Both the position numbers and the translations under genes were made by a program. The notes under the pieces are model-generated. The model was not told the origin of the DNA. It worked only from the letters and a program-made list of their open reading frames with translations, and made no database searches. Of a DNA stretch of 64,000 nucleotides, positions 22,966 through 33,317 are shown in pieces (position 1 is the stretch's first letter; each line of letters starts with the position of its first letter). Source of the DNA: Bilabrum cf. latius (taxonomy: Eukaryota > Bigyra: Bicosoecida > Bigyra > Bicosoecida); the NCBI GenBank assembly GCA_965178125.1, contig OZ237768.1, forward strand, positions 558,001 through 622,000. Reading direction: 5' to 3'.

Positions 22966-25900
22966 ATGGGTGACTCTATCGGAATGGCGACTAGACGTAA
23001 GAAGCATCCGATCAACCCAACCGACGAAGCAATCCCGCACCCTCTCGGGGCAGGTAACGTTTCCTTGAAGCTCCCATTCAAAGACCTGTACTTAGGGGCT
23101 GCATCCGGTCGAACCACCTTTGCCATTTATGATGCCAAACGGCACGGCGATTTGCCAGATGGTTGCAGACCTAGAGACATTGAATTGCGCGGCATGGGTC
23201 GCGTGAAAGTGGTCATGACCGACAGGTATGGGGTCGTCAAGGTGACGAAAAAAGGCGCCTGAACAACCTCGAGTGCATCTCGGGTGGGGATGCAGGGCGC
23301 CTCAACTGCCTCGAGTGCCTCGGATGGGGAAGCAGGGCGCCTCAACTGCCTCAAGTGCCTCAGGTGTGGAAGGGCGCCTCAACTGCCTCAAGTGCCTCAG
23401 GTGTGGAAGGGCGCCTCAACTGCCTCAAGTGCCTCGGATGGGGAAGCAGGGCGCCTCAACTGCCTCGAGTGCCTCAGGTGTGGAAGGGCGCCTCAACTGC
23501 CTCAAGTGCCTCAGGTGTGGAAGGGCGCCTCAACTGCCTCAAGTGCCTCGGATGGGGAAGCAGGGCGCCTCAACTGCCTCGAGTGCCTCGGATGGGGAAG
23601 CAGGGCGCCTCAACTGCCTCGAGTGCCTCGGGTTTGGAAGCAGGGCGCCTCAACTGCCTCGAGTGCCTCGGATGGGGAAGCAGGGCGCCTCAACTGCCTC
23701 AAGTGCCTCGGATGGGGAAGCAGGGCGCCTCATCTGCCTCAAGTGCCTCGGATGGGGAAGCAGGGCGCCTCAACTGCCTCGAGTGCCTCGGGTTTGGAAG
23801 CAGGGCGCCTCAACTGCCTCGAGTGCCTCAGGTTTGGAAGCAGGGCGCCTCAACTGCCTCAAGTGCCTCGGATGGGGAAGGGCGCCTCAACTGCCTCGAG
23901 TGCCTCGGATGGGGAAGCAGGGCGCCTCAACTGCCTCGAGTGCCTCGGGTTTGGAAGCAGGGCGCCTCAACCGCCTCAAGTGCCTCGGATGGGGAAGCAG
24001 GGCGCCTCAACTGCCTCGAGTGCCTCGGATGGGGAAGCAGGGCGCCTCAACTGCCTCGAGTGCCTCGGATGGGGAAGCAGGGCGCCTCAACTGCCTCGAG
24101 TGCCTCGGGTTTGGAAGCAGGGCGCCTCAACCGCCTCGAGTGCCTCAGGTTTGGAAGCAGGGCGCCTCAACTGCCTCAAGTGCCTCGGATGGGGAAGCAG
24201 TGCGCCCCAACTGCCTCGAGTGCCTCGGATGGGGAAGCAGGGCGCCTCAACTGGCTCGAATGCCTCGGATAGGGAAGCAGGGCGCCTCAACTGCCTCGAG
24301 TGCCTCGGATGGGGAAGCAGGGCGCCTCAACTGCCTCGAATGCCTCGGATGGGGAAGCAGGGCGCCTCAACTGCCTCGAGTGCCTCGGATGGGGAAGCAG
24401 GGCGCCTCAACTGCCTCAAGTGCCTCAGGTGTGGAAGGGCGCCTCAACTGCCTCAAGTGCCTCGGATGGGGAAGCAGGGCGCCTCAACTGCCTCAAGTGC
24501 CTCGGGTTTGGAAGCAGGGCGCCTCAACTGCCTCGAGTGCCTCAGGTTTGGAAGCAGGGCGCCTCAACTGCCTCAAGTGCCTCGGATGGGGAAGCAGGGC
24601 GCCCCAACTGCCTCGAGTGCCTCGGATGGGGAAGCAGGGCGCCTCAACTGCCTCGAATGCCTCGGATGGGGAAGCAGGGCGCCTCAACTGCCTCGAGTGC
24701 CTCGGATGGGGAAGCAGGGCGCCTCAACTGCCTCAAGTGCCTCAGGTGTGGAAGGGCGCCTCAACTGCCTCAAGTGCCTCGGATGGGGAGGCAGGGCGCC
24801 TCAACTGCCTCGAGTGCCTCAGGTGTGGAAGGGCGCCTCAACTGCCTCGAGTGCCTCAGGTTTGGAAGCAGGGCGCCTCAACTGCCTCGAGTGCCTCAGG
24901 TTTGGAAGCAGGGCGCCTCAACTGCCTCGAGTGCCTCGGATGGGGAAGCAGGGCGCCTTAACTGTCTCAAGTGCCTCGGATGGGGAAGCAGGGCGCCTCA
25001 ACTGCCTCAAGTGCCTCGGGTTTGGAAGCAGGGCGCCTCAACTGCCTCAAGTGCCTCAGGTGTGGAAGGGCTGCTTTGACCAGAGCAACGCAGACTTTGG
25101 CATGTGGTACACACAGCTGTTCGACTTCCCAGCAACCATCCGACGCCGAACAGCAATGGCCGAGCTCGATTTGGAAAGGATGGCAAAGTTTGACAAGCAG
25201 CAGCCAGCAGCGGAAAAGGTGAAGGCGGGGACCCAAAGCGCCAGCAGTGCACCCGACGCGCGGGCCGATGGGGAGAGATCACAGGGGGTGCCCGGAGGCG
25301 AGCCTGAATCTAGCGATGACGATGTACAGGTGGTGGGGGTGGTGGAAACGAAGGATGACTCGAGCGTAGTGTCAAACCAGACGTGGGATGAGACCGGAAG
25401 CGAATCGAGCGATGGGAATGCCGACGAGTTCCGGCTGCCGCCGATGGGACAATCATTCGCGCAGCACGAGGTCGATCATCGTCCGCGCAGAGACGAGGCG
25501 ATTGCGGAAGGAGAAGAAGTCTTCGGTGGCCCGCTTTCCCTGGACAGCGCAGCGTTGGGCCATTTGAACGCCTACGAGGTGCAAGCACTGGAAACTCCCA
25601 CCGAACAAGAGGCGGCTGCCAGGCGGAAGGCCGTAGTCGACAAGGCGCTCGAGGCACTGGAAAGGTCTGGTGCGCTAACTGTGAGCCAGCTGGCAGACGC
25701 TCGACCCTACCTGGCAGCCATCCGAGGAGGTACGCCCTCCATGGGACCCCTGCCTACATCGGGAGAGATGGCGGCCCTGGCCTTTATGATGTTCGCCCCG
25801 ATCTCCAAAGCGAGTCCAGGAAAAAAGGGGGAGGAGGCAACCATCGGAAGAATCGATGGGGCGGCTGTCGAGATGAGATACTTCAGGCGGCTGCGGGGCC

Positions 25901-28900
25901 AAGGATGGGTCAAAGACCAGTGCGTACATTTTTGCCAGCGCCTGCTGGTCCACGAGTGCAAAGGGGGGTCCAAATTTACGAGAGCCGTTCGGCTCGGGCT
26001 CGGAAGAGCCGAGGCGGTGTACCAGCGCGGGCGTGCCTTGCGGCTGCAAGAACCTGCTGCTGCACGGGGGGGGCGTCCCGGCGCAGCGCCTCGTACTACG
26101 AGGCTGGATGGCTACAGGGAATTGCCAGAGCGCGTGAACGTTATGAAATTCCCCACCGTGCGAGTTTAGGGTCCGTTCGGGACTGCGGGCCGCAAGGCAC
26201 ATATGACCACAAGCTTCTTAGCCGAGAGGCTGATCACCACCGGCGCACCGAAGGACGAGTCATTTACCGCAGGGGCCGCCGGTCTGCTACCAAGCAAGTA
26301 CGGCAAGTCTCAACGGGCGCGCAGGGGTAAGCTGCCCAGAGAGGGGCTTGCGTACGAGTACGCGAACGTACGTCGGTGGCTGTTTTCACGACATTGCGTG
26401 GAGCTGCCGCACCTGGACTGTCTGTTGATACCGATCAACACCAACAAATCGCACTGGGCCACGTTCGAGCTCGACGTGCGAAGCCACTCGCGATTGTTGA
26501 CCCTCTACGACAGCCTCTCGCGGCGATCGGACCCGCTGGCTCCCAACAGGCACGGCTTCCACCTCGGAGCTGCGCTGCACGCATGGATTGCGGATGAGGG
26601 TCGGGCGGCGATTGAGAGAAGAGCTTGCAATCACATGCCGGGGGCGGCAGTGGCCGAGTAGGGCGAGGACGCCTCTGCTCCGGGCCGGGACGCGGGGGGG
26701 GGTGCCGGGGCGCACGCAGGCGCATTGACGAGGGCAAGCAAACAGGCGCGAGGACATTCAGGGGGCAAGGGGGCGGGGGCGGCCCTTGTTCCCACCAAGG
26801 CGGTGGATTTCCGCATGCTGCTGGCGAAACACGGCCAGCAGCAGGACAACTACGTCGACTGCGGGGTGTTTGCGGTGGAACACGCTCGGTGCCTGCTGCG
26901 GAAAGACGCCAACCCACCCACCCGACACCTCGAGGACGACATCGACACGCGCCACGGAACGATCCGCGCCACTGACTTTCAATATGATTTCACGCAGGCG
27001 GACATCCCAGGCATCCGCAGGCGGATCGCCCTCGAAATTCTCAGGGCTGGCCCCAGAGCAGACGGGCACGGGATCCGGCGATGCCTGCGCCGTGCCGGGC
27101 TGAGGGAGGCGAAAGGGGGGGAGGAGGTCGTGGACATCGAGCCGGGGCCCGTGGGGTGCAGCCCACCTAGCGCGCTGGCCCTACGGAACCAGCTGCTCGC
27201 AAGCACGTTCAGAAGGGTTGCCAGCATCCGCGATTTTGCCCACGTCGCGGAGAACCGGCACGGCGTGGACTTGCTCGCCTTGGGCGACATGGCCCTCCGA
27301 TCGCCAGCGGACTTTGACCCCACGGACGCGATGGCGCACGCCTATGCGAGCAGCAGCAAGGCTGGCGGAGCTCCACCGCTGGACGATGAAGACGAGACGA
27401 GACAGCGCGGCGCGCTCAACATCGTCAAGGTGTTCGGGATGATGATGGGGTACGTGGACAACCGGAGAGATCCGCGCGCGTACGAGAGGCACACGATGCC
27501 ACGAGCCCTAACCCAGAGACTGGCCCTCCCGATCGGCGACCCGATGCGATTGCGCGTGGATGACGTGATCATGGCACGTGGCAAATGGTTCAACCCCTTC
27601 TCGCGGCAGTTTGTGTTCATCCCAATGGTCCGAAAAGGCCACTTCAGCCTCGCCATCCTCTGCAACGCGGCCTTGGCGCTGCCCACGAACGACGAGGCGC
27701 TCGAGGAAGCCGCGAGGGTGCGAGCTGCGCGTGGAGGTGCTGAGAGGAGAGACGAGGCCGGGATGAAGCGGGGGGGGCAGCTTGCGAACAGCAAGTCTGC
27801 ATCGACAGGTAGGGGGGCGGCGAGCGGTGCGTAGCCGGCGAGCGGCGAGTCGCATGCGGACTCGGTGCCAGGCGACAGGGGAGCGGCGTCGGAGGCGGCG
27901 GCGGCGGCAGGGTCGCCACCGCCCAGCGAAGCAGGCGGCCGCAAAGGTGCGGTGGATACGCAGGACGACGGACTCGGACGAGCAGCACGAGACTGGAAGT
28001 CGCTGCAGAGCGAGATCGAACAGGCGGAAGAACCGGCCCGAACCGCTGGCCCCTCGAGCGCGGCATGGAACATAAGGGCCGGTCTGGAGGCTCTGCGGGA
28101 CCGACTGGGCCAATGGGACGAGGACGAGACGCCGCCCACCGCGCTGCAACAGGCCGCAACATTGCTCGACATGGACCACATGGAGGAAAAAGAGTGGTTG
28201 GCGATGCAGCGCGCCAGCGACGCGCTGGGGCTGGATTTGACGGACATCGAACGCGCCGCACGACGGCCCGGGCTCGACTTGTCCTTGGCCGGACCTTCGA
28301 GCGGAGCCGGTGATGACTCTTTGGGGGCCGCAGAGCACGGGGACGGAGGCGCACAGGACAAATCACCAGTGGGGATGAAAGGCGGCGGGCGCCTTGTGCG
28401 CGAGTGCGCGGCGAGCGCACTCGCTGGAGCGTACGAGTCCTTGGTGGTGCCGGCCCTGCAGTCTCGGGACGGCAGGAGGGCCGAGGCTGCGGTACGGGCG
28501 GCCTCCTCTCTTCTCCACATCGCGCGAGGCTCCAGCTCTTTGGAGGACGAGCAGACCGAGGACCTCGAAGCCCTCCGGGCGTACATTGGAGTCACCAGCG
28601 GGGCTCGTGAGCCGGAGCACGCAACGGACCGTGCACTTCGTGAATACGCTCAGGCCTGCCCCGAGACGGAGCAGATCCCCAGGCACCCCTACGAGTGCAT
28701 CCGATACGGCTGCGGGAAGGAGTCGGGTGGCGCGGGGAAGACGGTGGGATAGGCGGGCAGCACGGGTCCCGTGCCACCCCCCACCGGCCAGCGCGCGTCT
28801 CCTACGTCCTCCTCGTCGTCGACAGCAGCCTCCTCCTCGTCCTCCGCCTCGTCTGCGCCATTCTCTTCTTCCTCTTCCTCCTCCTCGTCTGTGCCATACT

Positions 28901-30510
28901 CTCTGCCCGCGGTAGCGATCGCAGGCGCCGGGGGGGCTCTTGAGGAGCAAGCAGCACCGGAGGGGGGGCACGGTGGGGACTACCGGGGCCTCCACGTCCC
29001 GCACGAAATGACGACGGACGCGGGGTAGCTGAGAGCGGCCACGGAGAGGGTCTGCATGGGGCACGCCCGGTGGCGTCTGCAGGGGCTGCGCCGGGCGCAC
29101 GAGGTGCGCAGGCAGGCCTACAGGGACCAGGCGGTGGCAGCGGGCAGGGCGGATCTGGGCCTCGCGACCCTGTCACAGCTGTGGGACTCCCTGGCCGTCG
29201 CGGCGCGAGACACGGTAGTGCCGGATCAGGACGCGGCCGCGAAAGGCGCGGTCAAGCTCGCACGCGACCTGCGGGCGGTGGTGGGGGCGCTGCAGGGGGG
29301 CGTGCAGCAGCTCCAGACAGGTGTCCCCGAGCGCAAGGCCGCTGGGGGGGCATCGGGTCAGCGGCTTGGGTCCAAGCGGGCCCGGCCTGGCTCGGTAGAC
29401 AAGGAGCCCTAGGCATCGGAACGTGCTTTGCGCGTTGGAACGCTAGAAAGGGCTTAGGAGCAGCCGAGCACAGAGGGCAACACAAGCGCCAAACGAAGAC
29501 GAGTGGATGGTGACGACACGGAGGGGTCCTAGGAGCCCCCCGAAGCTGGGGATGCAGAACCGGGCATCTAGTCGCGCCGCGAGACGATGCGGATGCTCGA
29601 GGGACTGATCGCGGAAGCCGGGCGGATGGAAAGGGGGCTGCGCTCGCTGGCGCACGGGATAGAGGCGTCACGGCCAGGGCTCGTTGCCGCGGCGACCGCC
29701 ATGGAAGGGGCGGCGCACCGGGCCAGGAGCAGGTCAGGGGCGGTCCGCAAGACTGAGCAGGAGGCCCGCGACACACTCAGAGCCGCTGCGGAAGCTGACG
29801 AAGCGACGGTATCCCAGAGGGTGGGCGAGGCGGACCGCCGCGGCACGACATCCGGCGGAGCGGGGGACGCCGGCGCGGCCCCCGAGCTCGCGGCAGCCAA
29901 GGGCAGCGGCAGGGGCGGCGCGGACGGGAGCAGCGGCGGCCCGTTCGGCGGCCGCGGAAGCCTAGAGTACGAGGAGCGCGAGGCCAGCCAGCCGCCGGTG
30001 GCTTGCATCGTGGTCCTCGACTCGATCAGGAGGCAACACAGCGCAACAGAGTGCGGCACGATCGTGCGGCGGTACTGCCAGCGCATGTACGAAGACCTGT
30101 ACGCCCCGGGCGAGTACCGCACCCTCGCACGGCAAGCCAGGCTGGACGGCCTGGCGGAGGGCGACCCGCAGGCGCCCAGGCGATTTCTGCACTCGGAGGA
30201 ACGGCTCCCGGTCGTCCGACCGCTCGACGCGCCGCAGCAGCCGAACGGCGTAGACTGCGGCGCGTACGTGGTGGAGTATGCCAGGCTGTGGGTCCTGCGC
30301 GCGCTCGGTCCCCACGTGACGAAGCGCGTGGTGGAGGAAGAGTTCGGCCGGTCCGCGCTCCTCGGCGAGGACGACATGATGGCGCCCGGAGGCATACCCC
30401 ACCTCCGGCGGCAGCTGGCCGAGGCGTTCATGGAGATGGCGATGGACAAGCTGGAGAGGGTGGACGAGGTGGAGGCGGCCCGCCGCCGGCTGGAGGATGA
30501 TGCGGATTGA
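22966..30510 (+). CDS. Large protein with two Ulp1/SENP-type cysteine peptidase domains
   Basis: Preferred model: exon 22966-23241, intron 23242-25083 (GTGACG...TTTGACCAG) holding a minisatellite, exon 25084-30510, stop TGA; 1,900 residues, phase 0. The junction reads DRYGVVK then SNADFGMWYTQLF. Domain 1: WVKDQCVHFCQRLL, then LLIPINTNKSHWATFEL (His), LLTLYDSL (Asp) and QQDNYVDCGVFAVEHAR (Gln, Cys). Domain 2: FVFIPMVRKGHFSLAIL (His), then an insertion of about 780 low-complexity residues, CIVVLDSI (Asp) and QPNGVDCGAYVVEYAR (Gln, Cys). Both triads look intact. The clan removes SUMO or Nedd8-like tags; related peptidases also occur in transposons and viruses. Many TAGs interrupt the frame. Alternative starts: ATG 23290 (minisatellite translated) or ATG 25156. 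Confidence 0.75.
23290..25075 (+). repeat. Minisatellite of 40-bp and 37-bp units (roughly 45 copies)
   Basis: Tandem units built from a constant core (GGGCGCCTCAACTGCCT, then CGAGTGCCTC or CAAGTGCCTC) and one of a few variable heads: GGATGGGGAAGCA (40-bp unit), GGTTTGGAAGCA (40 bp with its preceding base) or AGGTGTGGAA (37 bp). Both lengths are 1 modulo 3, so each unit shifts the frame by one and three units restore it. No unit contains TAA, TGA or TAG on the plus strand, so all three frames are open across 1.8 kb. It is most likely intronic, but it could be translated if ATG 23290 is used. Confidence 0.95.
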
Positions 30511-30769
30511 CTGCAGGGTTAGGCTAATTGGCCAAAACACTTTTGTTTTGCAAACTATTGCTAAATGCGTAAACAATTTGAGGCAATGAGAAAGCGATGC
30601 GACCGTCGTCAACTACCGCCCATCTTTGTTTCCAAGAGCTACCTCGTAAAATTGAACCCCCTGGTCCTCTCTTGCAAATTTCGCCGATTCATGAACACCA
30701 ACGATTCATTTGCTAGCCTGTCTAGGTTCGGGGTAATCATCTGGCTCTGGCCATACGCTGCATGCAGGT

Positions 30770-31282
30770 CCATCTGATCTCAGTGGCGATATCGATGTGG
30801 ATGGCCGAGGCAGTCGCGTGATTCAGGTTGCGGCCGGCGAAACACACACATGCGCTTTGCTAGAGGGCGGTCGGCTGCGATGCTGGGGTGCTGGTAGCCA
30901 AGGGCAGCTGGGCACTGGCGACGATGATAGTGTACTTGCTCCATCTGATCTCAGCGGCGACATCGATGTGGATGGCCGAGGCAGTCGCGTGATTCAAGTT
31001 GCGGCCGGCGAAACACACACATGCGCTTTGCTAGAGGGCGGTCGGCTGCGATGCTGGGGGGATGGATTTTTTGGGCGACTTGGTACTGGTGACGAGTTTA
31101 ATGTATTTGCTCCATCTGATCTCAGTGGCGACATCGATGTGGATGGCCGAGGCAGTCGCGTGATTCAGGTTTCGGCCGGAGAAACGCACACATGCGCTTT
31201 GCTAGAGGGCGGTCTGCTGCGATGCTGGGGCAATGGACGGTTAGGGCAGCTAGGCACTGGTAGCGATTCATCAGTGTTCCGC
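30770..31282 (+). repeat. Three tandem 171-bp repeats encoding RCC1-type blades
   Basis: Units 30770-30940, 30941-31111 and 31112-31282 are near-identical at DNA level. Each encodes 57 residues in frame 2: SDLSGDIDVDGRGSRVIQVA, then GETHTCALLEGGRLRCWG and GQLGTG, the RCC1/BNR blade seen in seven-bladed propellers. Only three blades are present, a TAA lies in frame at about 30733 and an acceptor-like TGCATGCAG precedes unit 1. After unit 3 the frame drifts into unconserved sequence and ends in TGA near 31510, inside the sulfatase exon. This is either an exon of an incompletely resolved gene or a gene fragment upstream of the sulfatase. Confidence 0.75.
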
Positions 31283-31304
31283 CCGGAGGTGCCCACGTTT
31301 GTCA

Positions 31305-33250
31305 ATGGTCTACCCAGATTACACGTTCAAATGGCAAGAGAGTTGCCATCGTGTGTGTGCGCCCAATCATGGATGTGCTTGTCTCCTCTTGAGATGCAGC
31401 CATGGTGCGGTTATATTGAGATGCGCAAGGCTCCGGCAACAGTATTGCCCTAGTTCGCCAGTTGGGCAGCACATGGTGTTCTTCTGTGGCCTGGACGATT
31501 TACGGCCTGACCTGTATGTAGCGTATGGCCAGAGCCAGATGATTACCCCGAATCTAGACAGGCTAGCAAATGAATCATTGGTGTTTATGAACGCCTATGC
31601 CCAGCAAACAGTGTGCGCACCTAGCCGTAACAGCTTCATGACGGGAAGAGTCCCGGATCGAACACGCTCATGGAACTTCGTCCAGGACTTCAGGAGTGCA
31701 GGGATTGGCGGGGCAAATTGGACAACCATGCCTGGTTTATTCAAGCATCGTCATCATTGGGCAGTCGGAGCCGGCAAGTTGGTGAGCAAGCATGAATACA
31801 AATAACTTGTGGACTAGGGTCACCTTGGCCGTTGACAAGTGCCAGGCTGTCATTCGAAACTCTCTCTTCAATTTCCAGTTTCACGATACCACCCATTTGC
31901 ACTCGTGCCGTTTGCAGTTCCACCCGAACCTGCCTCCGAACTTCGACGGAACGAACTCGTGGAGCGACGCTGCCCTCCCATGGCTGGAAGCGAACATGGA
32001 GAATTGCCCCAAGGACGCCCCAGGACCCCAGGGCCCAGGAAACCTCAGGTGGTGCTCAATCGCGAACGAATCGGCGTACTTTGCCGATCGGACGGTGGCC
32101 GACAGGTGCATCGCACTGCTGCAGGAAGCGCCGACCAAGGGGCGCCCGTTCTTCATGGGCTGCGGATTCCAGTGAGTTGCAGCGCACTGCAGCGCAACCG
32201 CACGCAACTCCAAGTGTAGCGCCTTCACGCGCGTGTCACGGATCCCCCTCACCGATCACCGTGTCCTTTCCAATTCCCCGCAGCAAGCCTCACCTCGAGT
32301 GGCGGGCCCCTGCCTCCGCATACGCGCTGTACCCTGACCCTGCCGCTCTGCCTGCCCCCAGGCACGAAGCCATGATCGCCCCAAAGAACATGCCGCCGAT
32401 CGCGTGGCACGACTGGGGCACACCCACGGACCCGTGGACGCCCCTTCCCAACGGCACAGTGCTCGCGCTGCGAAGGGCATACTATGCCTCTTTGTCCTGG
32501 ATGGACATGCAGGTGGGCCGGCTTCTCGATGCGCTGGACGCGTCCGGCATGCGGGAGAACACGAACATCCTGCTGCACGCGGACCACGGCTGGCATCTCG
32601 CAGAGCAGGGCGAGTGGAAGAAGATGACCCTGTTCGAGAACTCCGCCAATGTGCCATTCATGGTATCATCCCCAAAGCACAAGGGGTCATGGGGCAAGCG
32701 TACCAGCGCGCTCGCAAGTCTCGTCGACGTCATGCCGACGCTGGCCGAGCTGGCGAACGTTCCTTTAATGACGAACGAAACGATCGACGGGAAGTCACTC
32801 GTACCTGTTCTGGAGGATCCCAGCGCCGCAGGCCCGAACAATGCGGCTTTCACGTAGTATCCCAGGTGTCCCAGGAACACCCAGAACGCCAGCTAGCTGT
32901 GGGACCGCAACAGCTGCCTGCAGACCAACGACAACGATTTCTTCTCCATGGGCTACTCCATCCGCACCGCCGGCTGGAGGTACACAGAATGGGCACAATG
33001 GAACGGCACTGCCCTGGGGCCCAGCTGGGAGCAAGATCTGCTCGGGAAGGAGCTGTACGACCACAGGCAGGACGGGTTTCCCAAGCGCTTCGATGCATTC
33101 GAGCTGGAGAATCTGGCGGGCGAGCCGCAGTACGCTGCGCTAGTGCAGCAGCTGTCAGAGCAGCTCCGGTCCCACTTCAGGACTGACAGTGGTGGTGGCC
33201 CGACGCCTGCCGATTTCAGAGACGGCAGTGCAGGTATCTTGTCCTATTAA
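31305..33250 (+). CDS. Iduronate-2-sulfatase-like sulfatase (family S1)
   Basis: Exons (31305)-31781, 31918-32171, 32284-33250; introns GTGAGC...TTTGCAG and GTGAGT...CCCGCAG; stop TAA. Phases agree and motifs continue across both junctions (AGKL/FHPNLPPN and GF-H-KPHLEW). Motifs in order: DDLRPDL metal site, ITPNLDRLA, VCAPSRNSFMTGRVPD with the C-x-P-x-R signature whose Cys becomes formylglycine, DHGWHLAEQGEWKK, then FT-TAG-YPRC and MGYSIRTAGWRYTEW. The family hydrolyses 2-O-sulfate from uronates in glycosaminoglycan-like or algal polysaccharides. The TAG at 32855 aligns with the Gln of the conserved SQYPR motif; a second lies at about 32894. The start is uncertain: the leader from ATG 31305 is Cys-rich and atypical, so an upstream signal-peptide exon may be missing. 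Confidence 0.88.
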
Positions 33251-33317
33251 TGTGTACCACATGTAGCCACAAGGTAAGCTTTTGTGCGAGAGCTTTACAG
33301 AAGTTTGGCTGTGATTC

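Noticed and set aside
23273-24961. Additional long ORFs in the other two plus frames of the minisatellite
   Set aside because: They exist only because the repeat unit has no stop triplet; they do not continue into protein-like sequence.
23290-25075. CRISPR array
   Set aside because: Units are contiguous variants of one sequence without unique spacers, and the surroundings are eukaryotic; this is a minisatellite.
15455-30510. Calling the island a Polinton, KDZ transposon or integrated virus
   Set aside because: Ulp1-like peptidases occur in such elements, but I see no integrase, DNA polymerase, packaging ATPase, capsid or terminal repeats, and the genes contain spliceosomal introns and normal host code use.
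30770-33250. RCC1-sulfatase fusion protein
   Set aside because: The blades are in frame 2 and the sulfatase exon in frame 0; no convincing splice pair joins them, and the RCC1 frame runs to a TGA inside the sulfatase exon.
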